A stretch of 64,000 nucleotides of DNA, taken from assembly GCF_003315205.1 (NCBI RefSeq), contig NZ_QNRR01000008.1, forward strand, positions 186,001-250,000, written 5' to 3'. The notes below the pieces were generated by a model, which worked only from the letters and a program-made list of their open reading frames with translations, was not told the DNA's origin and ran no database searches. Positions 51,788-61,266 of this stretch are shown here, piece by piece. Source of the DNA: Roseimicrobium gellanilyticum. GTDB taxonomy: Bacteria > Verrucomicrobiota > Verrucomicrobiia > Verrucomicrobiales > Verrucomicrobiaceae. The translations under genes and the position numbers were made by a program. The first letter of the stretch is position 1, and the number at the start of each line of letters is the position of its first letter.

Positions 51788-54700
51788 TTCGTTGCGTCGC
51801 AATGTTTAGTGGCAAGCGCGTGGCAGCGTGCGATCACATGAGAGTGATATCGACTTGAGAACTCTGCGAGGTGGCGAGTGATCTTCAGTTGGCGGGCTGA
51901 AGTTTCAGTGTTACGAGCGTTCCAGGGGGGGAGTTTGATGGGGAGCTTTGAGAAGGTGCCCGCGATTACGTCGAATGCCGGAAGCGGTTCTTCTTTTCCA
52001 CCTTCCTCCAGCATTGCTTTGTACTTTCCGGGTTTCAGCAGGCGGAGTTCGGCTTCGAAAAAGCGATCTTCCTCGCCAAAGTGAAACAACTCTGCCGTGA
52101 GGTGGGTGGTATTCGCCTTCGTTACGAACACCGCCATGTCCTGCGCGGGAGTGACCCAGCGCACGGCCATTTGGGGGAAGCGGGGTGCATTCGTATCGCC
52201 GCTCACCATGCGGTAGAGCAGTTCGTGCTTGGGCAGGGTGACTCCTTTGTAGTCATCAAACTTGTAATCCTCCGCGAGGAACTGGGCGAAGCGCATGACG
52301 CGGTCTGTCGAGCGCACTTCGCTGGTGAAGCCGGGGAAGTTCACGCGCAGAGCTTTGGCGCTGTCGCGCAGGGCGGCGGTGATCTCTTCGCGGCCCGTGG
52401 CGTCTGAGCGCAGGGTGTGCTGGGCGCTTTCCAGGGCGAGCAGTTCATCGAATTCCGTGGTGCCGGTCAGGGCTTTGCAACGGGCGAGGGACTTCACCAG
52501 AGCGCCGAAGTTGCTGTTCGCATTTTCACGAGGGCCGAGATTCTCCGCGCACCAGGCGTCGCTGCCGGGCTTCGCATGGCTGGGTTCTTTCTGCTTCAGC
52601 CACTTCAGACGCATGGCGGCCATGGAGCGCAGGGGTTGCAGGTACTTGTCCTTGCCGGTTTTCACGTGGGCGATGACCATCGCATCCGTGAGCTCGGTCA
52701 TGACGCTGGGCCAGATGTAGTAGGAGTGCATGTAGCCACCTGGCTTCACCGGTTCCCACCACGGCTTCTCCGCGCCAGCGGTGGCACCATCGGGCCAGCG
52801 GATGGAGGCCGGGAGGATGCCGGCGGGCTTGCCATTCTCTGCGCGGGCGGTGGCATCCACCCAGGTGTCCAGCCATGCGGGAAGGAGGTCATCCAGCACC
52901 GCATCATTCTGCTGCTGCCAGATGAGGAAGGCGGGATGCAGCGCTCCCACGTCGGCCATCACATCGAATGCGCGAGCCGGAGCGGGACTGGTGCCCGTGG
53001 CGCTGAAGTAGAAGCTCTTGAACTGGAGCTGGCCGCGCTCATTTTTTCCCGTCCAAGCATCGCGCATGAAGGGGCCCATCTTCAGAGCCCAATCCTTCCA
53101 CCGCTTTTGCTGCGGCTCCAGCACCATGAGGGGAATGAGATTGTCGGTGGTGTCCTCAGCGGCGTGCTCCACATCGGTGATCTCCTGATTGAAGCCGCCC
53201 TTGAGATGCGGGCGGTTCATGGCGGACTTGGAGAACTTGAGCTGGGCTGTGAGGGATTTCTTGTCGTCAAAGCCCAAGAGCACGGAGGCCCACCAGCGCC
53301 ACATTTCGCAGTCGTCGCCCCAGCCGCCGCCGAACTGGCCGTCTTCGCGTTGACGGTTATCGATCCACCAGTGGATGATTTCCCGCAGGCGCTCAATCTG
53401 CTCGCGTTGGAGCACGGCCCACTCGGGGGCATCGGGTGTATCAGGAAGTGAATTTGTATCAAAGGATGTTTGAGAGACTGAATTCAACCATGGGATGGGT
53501 TTTCCCAGATACATGCCGGGGATGGGATTCTGCGGGAAGGCTTTCTGGTAACGGCGAAAGTCTTCGCAGGCTCGCTGATGCAGCTTTGGCCCCTCTACGG
53601 GATGGCTGCGGATGGTGCTGTTCTCGATCAACTGCCACGCACGCATGCGGCCCTGATACAATGCGGTGATGACGTGCAGGGGCGAGCTCTCGGGAATGCC
53701 GAAGTCGTAGGCATCCCACTGCTTCCCGTAGAACTTCAGGCCGCTGCGATTCCACTTTTCAACAAACGCGGCAAGCGTGGCTGCTTCGGCTTGGAGAGAA
53801 GGGCTGGCGGTAGATGATTTCGAAAGCTCCCTGAGCAGGCGCTGGCGTTCGGTCTCATCCTGCGCATTCCCCGCTTGTTTGATGAGTTCTTCACTGCTCG
53901 TGTCGCCGGTCCTCTTGTCCTGCGGCTTTCCGACAGTCGTGGGAGGCTGGATGAGCAGTTCATCCAGCACGGATTCGATGTAGCGGTCATTGGGCTTCCC
54001 GGAGGCGTCCTTCTTCTTGAGCAGGTAGGACTGGTCCTTGTCCGGCTCGGACTTCCACTCGAAGGTCATGTCGTCCTTCAGATCCATGAAGCCCGTGGAC
54101 TGCAGGTCCCAATAGTCCCGCTGACCGCGCACCGCGTAGAGCACGGAAGCAAGATCCGCCACGTGGCGGTCCTTCGCGGTGCCGCCGAAGTAGTGCTCAT
54201 AGGAGCGGCGGACGGGATTGTTCGCGGGTGTCTTCGCAAGGCTCTTGCCAATCTGCAGACCACTAGGCACGGAACACACCTCACGACCGGCAAAGACGAT
54301 GGGGGTGGGCCATTCGCGAATCACCTTCAAGACGGAGGCGGGCTCGCGCTGGAAGTTCACATTGCCCAGCTTCAGGTCATCCTTCGCAGGTGAGCCGATG
54401 AAGTTGCCGCCCATGCACACATAGAGCTTCACCTTGCGCTTCACGAGGTCGGCTCCGGAGAGGCGGGTGCCTTCTGCGGGGAGTTCCAGGAGGTTTCCCA
54501 GGTTCGTGAGGTAACCCACGGTGACGATGGTCACGGAATGGTCGGGCTGCTTCTCGAGGATGTCGCGGTATACCAGGGCGGCGTCAGGCGCATCGGCGGT
54601 GGATTTGAGTGCGGTGGGGAACTCCCGGGTGATTTGATCCACATACTTGGAGGGATGGCTGGTGCCATGTTTCTTCGGAGCTCCGATGGGAAGATGGGGG

Positions 54701-54990
54701 CGGCCGTAGTAGGCATTGATGGCGGCGACCGTGGGCGCGGCACCGGGGTGGGTGACACTGACTACCGTACCGAGGATTTCGCACTCTCCGCGATCCGCAA
54801 GAGCGTGCAGCACGGCCATGGCACCCGCGTCGTCGCAGTCGGTATCCATGTCGGTGTCGAAGAGAATCTTCGGGACGGACGATGGGGGCGGGGTCTGCGC
54901 CTGGCCCTGTGCCGGAGCGAGTGAGAGGAAGGTTGCTGCCAGCAGTGAGATTCTGGAAAGGCGGGGCAAAAAAGAGAGAGTCGCCGTCAT
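51736..54990 (-). CDS. Secreted nucleoside-hydrolase-like / alpha-toroid fusion protein
   Basis: A 1084-residue exported protein from ATG 54990, with a signal peptide ending near APAQGQAQ. Residues about 40-330 match inosine-uridine nucleoside hydrolases: FDTDMDTDCDDAGAMAV (residues 44-60) supplies the Ca-binding Asp cluster. Residues about 450-1050 are mostly helical, with WWIDNRQREDGQFGGGWGDDC resembling alpha/alpha-toroid glycan-lyase or glycosidase folds shortened here to WWIDNRQREDGQ. It may cleave a nucleoside-like or glycan bond outside the cell. The C-terminal tail and stop come from an inserted repeat, so the true ancestral end may have been different. Two other maximal starts upstream have no signal peptide. 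Confidence 0.8.
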   Translation of the reverse strand: MTATLSFLPRLSRISLLAATFLSLAPAQGQAQTPPPSSVPKILFDTDMDTDCDDAGAMAVLHALADRGECEILGTVVSVTHPGAAPTVAAINAYYGRPHLPIGAPKKHGTSHPSKYVDQITREFPTALKSTADAPDAALVYRDILEKQPDHSVTIVTVGYLTNLGNLLELPAEGTRLSGADLVKRKVKLYVCMGGNFIGSPAKDDLKLGNVNFQREPASVLKVIREWPTPIVFAGREVCSVPSGLQIGKSLAKTPANNPVRRSYEHYFGGTAKDRHVADLASVLYAVRGQRDYWDLQSTGFMDLKDDMTFEWKSEPDKDQSYLLKKKDASGKPNDRYIESVLDELLIQPPTTVGKPQDKRTGDTSSEELIKQAGNAQDETERQRLLRELSKSSTASPSLQAEAATLAAFVEKWNRSGLKFYGKQWDAYDFGIPESSPLHVITALYQGRMRAWQLIENSTIRSHPVEGPKLHQRACEDFRRYQKAFPQNPIPGMYLGKPIPWLNSVSQTSFDTNSLPDTPDAPEWAVLQREQIERLREIIHWWIDNRQREDGQFGGGWGDDCEMWRWWASVLLGFDDKKSLTAQLKFSKSAMNRPHLKGGFNQEITDVEHAAEDTTDNLIPLMVLEPQQKRWKDWALKMGPFMRDAWTGKNERGQLQFKSFYFSATGTSPAPARAFDVMADVGALHPAFLIWQQQNDAVLDDLLPAWLDTWVDATARAENGKPAGILPASIRWPDGATAGAEKPWWEPVKPGGYMHSYYIWPSVMTELTDAMVIAHVKTGKDKYLQPLRSMAAMRLKWLKQKEPSHAKPGSDAWCAENLGPRENANSNFGALVKSLARCKALTGTTEFDELLALESAQHTLRSDATGREEITAALRDSAKALRVNFPGFTSEVRSTDRVMRFAQFLAEDYKFDDYKGVTLPKHELLYRMVSGDTNAPRFPQMAVRWVTPAQDMAVFVTKANTTHLTAELFHFGEEDRFFEAELRLLKPGKYKAMLEEGGKEEPLPAFDVIAGTFSKLPIKLPPWNARNTETSARQLKITRHLAEFSSRYHSHVIARCHALATKHCDATNLDCWSLLQLSAGSLLP

Positions 54991-55234
54991 GAGTGATGGC
55001 GATGATACGGAGAAAGTGGACGGGTCTTTTAGGAATGAGAGCGCTACGCTGGATTCCTGAACAGAGGACGCGGAAGTGGACGAAGTACCTGAGGGTGGTG
55101 CGTGCCGCACGCTGTTCCACACCCCCTCCGCCCACGGAAATTTGGAGGCCGACGCAGCAGCCCCCTACCGGTCAACAGGTGGGCTGCGTCATAGACCTGA
55201 GGTGCGATGCCCTCTTTTCTCCACCTGCTACTGA

Positions 55235-55253
55235 CCGCACACGGAGTGTGCGG
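55235..55253 (-). repeat. CCGCACAC palindrome family, copy 3
   Basis: The perfect palindrome CCGCACAC-GGA-GTGTGCGG lies 27 nt downstream of the minus-strand stop at 55280 and reads in its sense direction as GGTCCGCACACTCC and so on. The gap around it (54991-55279) also has an 8-bp hairpin at 55151-55200 (GACGCAGC / GCTGCGTC) and no gene. Confidence 0.7.
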
Positions 55254-55279
55254 ACCACCACGTCTGGTCCCTTCGCTTG

Positions 55280-56110
55280 TTACTTTGCCGCGGTCTGTTC
55301 CTTGAGAAGTTCAGATGGGGTGAGGAAGCGGCAGCCCTGGTCGCGGAGGTAGAGGACGGCTTTCTTGAAGTTCTCAAAGCGAGCGTCGTCCCACTGGTTG
55401 GGATGGCCCTGGATCACGAAGTAGGGCACGGTGTCCTTCTTCTGCTCGTAGGTGGCTTTTACGTTCTCCGGATTGGGAACGAAGAGGGGCTTCTCCAGTT
55501 CCATGAGACGCTTGAAGACAAACTTGCTCGTGGGCACGTCCTTGGGCGGGCCGTAGTAGAAGACCATCTTGATTTCCGGGATGCCTTCCAGAGCCTTGTA
55601 GGTGGTGCCATCGATGGCGGTGCTATGCGGACCGAACGCATTCATCTCGATGCCGGTCTTCTGCTTCATGAGGTCGATCGACTTGCGGAACATGGCGGCC
55701 TGGTCCTCGGGGGTGCCGCCCATGTACTCGGCGGTGCGGCCATTCACCTTCATCTCCTGCGGGAGCAGGCGGGCGTAGTAGCCGTGGTGCCAGAACTCGA
55801 TGTAGCCCTTGGCAGCTCGCTCTTTGATCCAGGCGACGTAGGCGGGGCAATCGCCTTCGAGGGAGTCGCAGAGGATGCCGTAGGAATACTTGAGCTTCTC
55901 ACCCTCGAGGAAGTCCGTGGTGCGCTGGAAGCGGGGCGAGACGGTGGCGGTGGGGGGCTTGCCGCCCTTCACGAGGTCATCAAGCTTGAGGACGACCGCG
56001 AGGGGCTTCCTGGCCGTGTCATTGCCGGCGGGCGTTTGGGCAGAACCGCCAGCGCCGGAGAAGAGGGCCAGTGCGGCAGTGACGATGGCGAGAAAGGGAA
56101 GCGGCTTCAT
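55280..56110 (-). CDS. Secreted polysaccharide-deacetylase-like protein (DUF2334-like)
   Basis: A 276-residue exported protein started at ATG 56110, with a signal peptide ending near GGSAQTP. VVLKLDDLVK near residue 40 holds the Asp pair and IEFWHHGYY the His pair, which is the pattern of DUF2334 and related NodB-type deacetylases with metal-bound sugar deacetylation. GPHSTAIDGTTYKALEG follows. It could remove acetyl groups from amino sugars or polysaccharide. It is 10 bp from the aldolase gene and clearly cotranscribed. Confidence 0.75.
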   Translation of the reverse strand: MKPLPFLAIVTAALALFSGAGGSAQTPAGNDTARKPLAVVLKLDDLVKGGKPPTATVSPRFQRTTDFLEGEKLKYSYGILCDSLEGDCPAYVAWIKERAAKGYIEFWHHGYYARLLPQEMKVNGRTAEYMGGTPEDQAAMFRKSIDLMKQKTGIEMNAFGPHSTAIDGTTYKALEGIPEIKMVFYYGPPKDVPTSKFVFKRLMELEKPLFVPNPENVKATYEQKKDTVPYFVIQGHPNQWDDARFENFKKAVLYLRDQGCRFLTPSELLKEQTAAK

Positions 56111-56120
56111 GCAAGGTGGC

Positions 56121-56936
56121 CTAGATGTTGATCTCCGCTGTCGCAGATTTCGAGACATTTCTGATGCCTGCGGCTTCTTTCACCGCGGCAAGCTCGAGCG
56201 GCAGGTGCTTTTTGAAGAGGAGGATGTCCGCACTGTGGATGAGCAGGTTGGCCCCCAGCTTCAGGAAGCGGGCCTGCTGCTCAATGCTACCCCAGAAGTG
56301 GATGCCTGCGCCGATGCCAGCGGCACGCGCCTTGCGGAAGATGGTCTCGCACGCGGCGAGGAAGTCAGGATGGTCGTACTGCTCGGGCACACCGAGATTG
56401 CACGAGAGATCATGAGGGCCGATGAGCACGGCATCGAGGCCGGGCACGGCGAGGATCTCATCCAACGCATCGATGGCGGGCTGGCTCTCGATGTTGACGA
56501 TGAGAATGCGGTCGGAAGCGGCGGAGGTGATGTAGTCGTGCAACACGGGCTCTGCGGCAGCACCCTCCAGCATGGACTGCAGCTTTCCACCCTTGATGGG
56601 GCGCAGCTTCACCGCACCGCGCAGGGCCTGCACCTGCGCGGCAGTCTCGATGTAGGGCGCGATGATGCCTGCGGCACCACCATCCAGAACCATGGTGGCC
56701 TCATAGGGACTGGGCGAGGGGATGCGCACCAGCGGTGCCAGACCCATGCCGGCATAGATCTGGCACATCCACGAGAGTTGCTCGCGATCGAGCGCGATGT
56801 GCTCGGTATCAATGAAGACGAAGTCCAGCCCGCAACTCCGCACCGCCTCCGGCCACCGTGGGGAGGGGGAGACAATCAGCGTGCCAAAGACATGCTGTCC
56901 CTCGTGGAGAGCGGTGGAGAGTTCGCGGGCGTTCAT
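56121..56936 (-). CDS. HpcH/HpaI-family aldolase
   Basis: A 271-residue class II aldolase. The TIM-barrel metal/pyruvate site is shown by FVFIDTEHIALDREQL, PLVRIPSPSPYEATMVLDGGAAGIIAPY, IVNIESQPAI and VLIGPHDLSCNLG. The family splits 2-keto-3-deoxy acids (for example 2-keto-3-deoxyglucarate or -rhamnonate) into pyruvate and an aldehyde. It is intact in length. In a cluster of sugar enzymes it fits the last step of a sugar-acid path. There is no signal peptide, in contrast to most neighbours. Gap to the FAD oxidoreductase is 14 bp. Confidence 0.88.
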   Translation of the reverse strand: MNARELSTALHEGQHVFGTLIVSPSPRWPEAVRSCGLDFVFIDTEHIALDREQLSWMCQIYAGMGLAPLVRIPSPSPYEATMVLDGGAAGIIAPYIETAAQVQALRGAVKLRPIKGGKLQSMLEGAAAEPVLHDYITSAASDRILIVNIESQPAIDALDEILAVPGLDAVLIGPHDLSCNLGVPEQYDHPDFLAACETIFRKARAAGIGAGIHFWGSIEQQARFLKLGANLLIHSADILLFKKHLPLELAAVKEAAGIRNVSKSATAEINI

Positions 56937-56950
56937 TTCACAAGGTCGTG

Positions 56951-58630
56951 TTACTTTTTCTTTTTGTTTTTCTCAGCAGCTTCCTGCATCTCCTTCGTCC
57001 ACTCGAGCACCTGGTGGTCGGCGACGAGACGTTCGCGGAGCTTGGTGTAGTCCACCTTTTGCACAGTCACTCCGGCATCGATTGCTTGTACGGCGGCGGT
57101 GGCGGCAGATTGGCCGAGAATCATGAAGACAGGTTCCATGCGGATGGAGCCGTACGCCACGTGCGTGGAGGAGAGGCACACGGAGACGAGGAGATTCGAG
57201 CACTCAGATTCACGCGGCACGATGCTGCGATAGCTGACGGGATAGGGATGCGGCACCTTGATCTCGATGCAGCCCTCCGCCTTCACCTTGCCATCCACGA
57301 GCACGCGGGAGGTGTGATGGGAGTCCATGGTGTAGCTCGCGAGGCCCACGCTATCCGGCACGACTTCGCGGCTGTCGCAGTTCTTCTGCGTCATCACATA
57401 GTCGGAGACCATGCGGCGGCCTTCGCGCACGTAGAGCTCATGCGGCCAGCCGTTCGTTTCCGCGAATTCGCCCTTGGGCAGGCCAAAGCTCTTCGTGAAC
57501 TCGCGCACTTTCTCAGGCAGCTTCTCATCATGCGCGAGGAACCACATCATGCCCTGCTGGTAGGTCACGTGCTGCTGGAAGATCTTTTCACGCGCTTCAT
57601 AGTCCGCATCCGGCCAGTCATTGCTGGCGCCGACGAAGTCCGTGGAGATGGGGCCGGCGTTGTTGCAGTCGCCAATGTTCAGCTTCACCGGGCCGCTGCC
57701 GTAGGTGAACTTCCACTCGGCATTGAGGTCGGTGGTAAGGTAGCGCTCGAGCAGGGCGAAGTCGCCACGGTTGTAGCCTTGAGGCTTGGGCCAGGCGATG
57801 CCATCGGCGGCCTTCACGGCCCACATGCGGAAATTGTAGGCCTGCACGAGTTTATCGCCGGTGCCGGGAGCGGGGAGAGGGCCGCCGGTGATGCCTGGGA
57901 GGAGTCCGCTGCTAGGGTCGCCCGCTTTCACATACGGATCCACGGCGAAGCGGAACTGGTGAGTGCGCGCGAGTTGGAAGCCATTCACGGTTTCGCCATA
58001 GGCGCTGTTGTCCTCGCGGCCCACGAAGTACTTCACTCCGGCGCGGGCAAAGAGATCGCCCTCGTAGGTGGCATCGATGAACATCTTCGCCTCGATGCGA
58101 TTGCCGTTTTCGAAGACGAGAGCGGTGATGCGGGTGCCGTCCTTCTCCACGGTCTTGAGGCGGTGCTCGTAGTATACGGGCACATTGGCGTCGCTGAGCA
58201 TCTTGCGAAAGATGGTCTCGGCCTGGGAAGGGCGGAAGCCCAACTCGCCACTCACATCATTCATGGCTTCACGCTTCGCGGTGCTGGCGCTCTTCAGAAA
58301 TTCGGCGCCCATGCCGCCGATGGAGCGCGCATTTCCCACGTCCACGGCGGTAAGACCGCCTGAGGTCATGCCACCCACGTGACGACGAAACACGGCAAAC
58401 GCAGCCTTCTTTCCCATGCGATGCGCCTGGGTCGCTGCGGCCACGCCACCGGGGGTGCCGCCGTAGACGCACACGTCCACCTGGATGGTCTGAGCCGGAT
58501 TCGCCGCAGGCACGGGGTAGTAGTAGCGCAGGCCGGGATTTGGAGTGGCAGGAACGTCAGCCGCGGGGGCGAGAGAGGCGGCACCGATGCACGAGGCGGC
58601 GGTGGCCAATGAGAGAAGAAGGCGATTCAT
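56951..58630 (-). CDS. Secreted FAD-dependent oxidoreductase
   Basis: A 559-residue exported flavoprotein from ATG 58630, with a signal peptide (MNRLLLSLATAASCIGAAS). The dinucleotide motif VDVCVYGGTPGGVAAATQAH is at residues 51-70, and the second FAD motif is RHVGGMTSGGLTAVD. KMFIDATYEGDLFARAGVKYFVGRE is characteristic of the FAD_oxidored family (Pfam PF12831 type). It may oxidise an exported sugar or alcohol. The Lys-rich C-terminus (AAEKNKKKK) is basic. It ends 14 bp before the aldolase start; the propeller hydrolase lies upstream. Confidence 0.87.
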   Translation of the reverse strand: MNRLLLSLATAASCIGAASLAPAADVPATPNPGLRYYYPVPAANPAQTIQVDVCVYGGTPGGVAAATQAHRMGKKAAFAVFRRHVGGMTSGGLTAVDVGNARSIGGMGAEFLKSASTAKREAMNDVSGELGFRPSQAETIFRKMLSDANVPVYYEHRLKTVEKDGTRITALVFENGNRIEAKMFIDATYEGDLFARAGVKYFVGREDNSAYGETVNGFQLARTHQFRFAVDPYVKAGDPSSGLLPGITGGPLPAPGTGDKLVQAYNFRMWAVKAADGIAWPKPQGYNRGDFALLERYLTTDLNAEWKFTYGSGPVKLNIGDCNNAGPISTDFVGASNDWPDADYEAREKIFQQHVTYQQGMMWFLAHDEKLPEKVREFTKSFGLPKGEFAETNGWPHELYVREGRRMVSDYVMTQKNCDSREVVPDSVGLASYTMDSHHTSRVLVDGKVKAEGCIEIKVPHPYPVSYRSIVPRESECSNLLVSVCLSSTHVAYGSIRMEPVFMILGQSAATAAVQAIDAGVTVQKVDYTKLRERLVADHQVLEWTKEMQEAAEKNKKKK

Positions 58631-58694
58631 AAGGGAAAGAAGTCCGTGAGGTGGCTTTTTGGACGTCCCATTTGACCAGACACTCCCATTCTCA

Positions 58695-60224
58695 TCAAGG
58701 CTCGGTGGCGGCTTGGGCATACAGGCTGTAGAGCCGGGCGTTCTTCAGTTCCACCAGGATGCGTACGGGACGGTCGGTAGGAATGGCGGTGCCTGATTTC
58801 CACGAGGCTTTCCATTGGGTGGCGTCTGCACGAAGTTCGTTGCTTTCGTCGAGGGAGAGGCCCGGAATGGGCGCGCCGTGTTTCTCCAGCACTGCGATGC
58901 GGACGAGACCATCGTTGGAGGTGGAAGCATTGATGATGAGGTGCGGTGAAGCGTGGCGGAGGGGAATGGTCTGCACGGTGCCTGTTTGCTCTCCTGCATC
59001 GAGTGAGGCAAAGCCGTGCCTCCGCCACACGGCGCGACCGATGGAATTGCGCTTCTCCGGAAGAGCTCCTCCGTGAGAAGTGGTGAGGCCGGTGTAGTAC
59101 ATCCATGTCTCATCTCCGACATGCACAGCGGTGCTGGAGACGCCGAGGATGGTGCCGGCGTCGAAGGTGCCAGGCTTGCCACGGGCGATGATGGCAATGC
59201 GTGGCTCAGTGCGCTGCCAGTGGAGTCCATCGGCACTGGTGATGAGTTGCACATCGATGTAGCCGTCCGTGGGGCTTTGACCTTTGGGGAAGGGGATGGG
59301 CTTGCCCTCGGGCGAGAGGTTCTTCCGGTCGGGAGCGGTGACGCGGAAGATGGTGGGAAAACCGAGGTAGCCTGCGGCGTGCGTGAGCACGGACATGTTA
59401 TTCACCTCGGTGCGTTGCTTGGGTTCGGTGACCCAGGCATCATCGATTTCATCCGGGGCGAAGGTGAGCTCTGCCTTGCTCCATGTGGCGAAGTCCTTGC
59501 TGCGGGAGAGCCACACGGTGCGACGTGAGGTGCCTCGAAGAGTGGCGTGCAGGCGATGGTAGGCAAGGTATTCACCCGTGATGGGATCCTGCGCGAGGCT
59601 GATGTTATCTCCCTCGGGGAAAATGGGCTTCTTATCAGGATGGCTCTTCCACTTCAGGCCATCGGGCGAGACGGCGGCGTAGTAGTCACCTCCGAAGTAG
59701 CCGAGCATCTTCCAGCGCTTGGCTGGGTCAGTCTCGTGCTGATCCAGCAGCACGCTGGGGCTGTGCAGGTCGAAGACAATGTTGTTTTCCTTCGAGCCTG
59801 CGAAGGCGTGCAGCCCGAGTGATGGCTTCTCCCACGTGAGGCCATCGCGTGAGGTGGCGTACAGGGTCACATCATAGCGATTCCTACGGAAGCCGGGGAC
59901 GGCAATGTTCTTGATGTCCGGAATGGCCTCCTGCCGCGTGAGGTACCACATGCGGTAGCCGCCGGTGGCATCATCCGGATAGACGGAACCGTGGATGTAA
60001 ACACGGTCGCCCTCCCAAGGTTTGTCTGCCTGGAGTACAGGAGAGCTTGATTGCTTCGCGGGATGAATGGTGCGGGTAACGCCGCTCTTCGTCGCGATAC
60101 CACCGTCGTCCGCGAAGAGAAGCGGTAGCTCTCCCAGGGTGATGCTCCTCTCCTCTGCGAAGGCGCCTGTGCTGATGAGGAGCGGCAGGCAGCATGCGAT
60201 GCTGAGGGAGAGGAGAGGACGCAT
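58695..60224 (-). CDS. Secreted beta-propeller glycoside-hydrolase-like protein (GH32/GH43 type)
   Basis: A 509-residue exported protein from ATG 60224 (signal ending STGAFAEE). The middle shows repeated blades with RYDVTLYATSRDGLTWEKPS, YYAAVSPDGLKWKSHPD and VQLITSADGLHWQRTEP, the pattern of five-bladed propellers (GH32, GH43, GH130-like). FAVSRD-style Asp/Glu catalytic positions are not certain, so the exact family is open. It probably binds or cleaves an external glycan. Just 5 bp separate it from the next gene upstream. Confidence 0.78.
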   Translation of the reverse strand: MRPLLSLSIACCLPLLISTGAFAEERSITLGELPLLFADDGGIATKSGVTRTIHPAKQSSSPVLQADKPWEGDRVYIHGSVYPDDATGGYRMWYLTRQEAIPDIKNIAVPGFRRNRYDVTLYATSRDGLTWEKPSLGLHAFAGSKENNIVFDLHSPSVLLDQHETDPAKRWKMLGYFGGDYYAAVSPDGLKWKSHPDKKPIFPEGDNISLAQDPITGEYLAYHRLHATLRGTSRRTVWLSRSKDFATWSKAELTFAPDEIDDAWVTEPKQRTEVNNMSVLTHAAGYLGFPTIFRVTAPDRKNLSPEGKPIPFPKGQSPTDGYIDVQLITSADGLHWQRTEPRIAIIARGKPGTFDAGTILGVSSTAVHVGDETWMYYTGLTTSHGGALPEKRNSIGRAVWRRHGFASLDAGEQTGTVQTIPLRHASPHLIINASTSNDGLVRIAVLEKHGAPIPGLSLDESNELRADATQWKASWKSGTAIPTDRPVRILVELKNARLYSLYAQAATEP

Positions 60225-60229
60225 GGGCG

Positions 60230-61240
60230 TTATGGGGTGGAGTCTTCCTGAAGCACGATGTCCGAGCCGCCAGGAAGCGCATCGTAGCGTGCAGTGCCGT
60301 TGCTCACGCTGACGGTGGTCTTCTGCGTGCCCTGCGTGATTCTGCACTTCTTCCATGTCGTGGGCACGTGGGTCAGTAGGGTGAGTGGTTGATCGTAGAG
60401 CTTGGGGTCCGCTTTGGAGGTCAACTGGAGGCGGATGGATTTGTCCGTTGCTTCTACGATCTTCACCTCAGCGCTTTCGCGCTCTGTGAGATACTGGTGA
60501 TAGGAGATGTGGTCTGTGACCCAGAGTGCGCCTTTGTCGGAGCGTTCCTTCAAGCCGTCCAGCAATGGGAAGAAGACTGCCTGGGCGAGCGGCCAGAAGT
60601 CCTGGTACTTCACTACGGGACCCACACGCTCCACGCCATGCACCACGAGGTACTCCATGTCCTTGGCGGCGATGGCCTTGTCCGCGAGGGCGATCATCTC
60701 CTCAGTGGTCTTGAGATGGTAGACGGCGCCGTGATCCTTGAAGGGAGGGCGGTCGATGAGCTGATGTTTCTTCAGCAGTGCGGCCTCTTCTTCATTCGTG
60801 ATGTTCCAGGTGCCGGGTTTCGTTCCTGGTCTGGCGTAGGAGACGAGCTTGTCCTTCGTGTGCGGGACGATGGTGCGGATGTAGCTGGCGTTCTCGCCGA
60901 TCTCATACTCGCCATGCGCGGCGTCCTTGATGCCGCCGTGCGTCATGGTGTGCACGCCGTAGACCATCCCCTTCTTCCACAGTTCCTTTTCCCATTTTTC
61001 GATGGAGTGCTTGTACTCGCCCTTGGCGGGGCAGATGTAGAAGGTGGCGGTGAGGCCGCGCTTCACCAGTTCCGGAGCGGCCACCTGCCAGTGGCTCGGC
61101 CAGCTGTCGTCAAACATCAGGAGGAAGACCGCAGTGCGATCATCCTTCCATTTGGCGATGCGGGTCTCGCCAGGTGACTGTGCGGAGGCGGTCGCGCAGA
61201 CGAGGAGGAGGGTGAGGGCGGAGGCAAGGAAGAGGCGCAT
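60230..61240 (-). CDS. Secreted polysaccharide deacetylase (NodB-like)
   Basis: A 336-residue protein started at ATG 61240 with signal peptide MRLFLASALTLLLVCATASA. The NodB-type metal motif appears as FLLMFDDSWPSHWQ (Asp pair) and VYGVHTMTHGG (His pair). A C-terminal beta-rich extension of about 100 residues lacks known motifs. It could deacetylate N-acetylated sugars. It lies 5 bp after its upstream-start neighbour and 26 bp from the LamG-like gene, so one transcript is likely. Confidence 0.83.
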   Translation of the reverse strand: MRLFLASALTLLLVCATASAQSPGETRIAKWKDDRTAVFLLMFDDSWPSHWQVAAPELVKRGLTATFYICPAKGEYKHSIEKWEKELWKKGMVYGVHTMTHGGIKDAAHGEYEIGENASYIRTIVPHTKDKLVSYARPGTKPGTWNITNEEEAALLKKHQLIDRPPFKDHGAVYHLKTTEEMIALADKAIAAKDMEYLVVHGVERVGPVVKYQDFWPLAQAVFFPLLDGLKERSDKGALWVTDHISYHQYLTERESAEVKIVEATDKSIRLQLTSKADPKLYDQPLTLLTHVPTTWKKCRITQGTQKTTVSVSNGTARYDALPGGSDIVLQEDSTP

Positions 61241-61266
61241 GGTGTGCGAAAGACGTTTGAGAGAAC

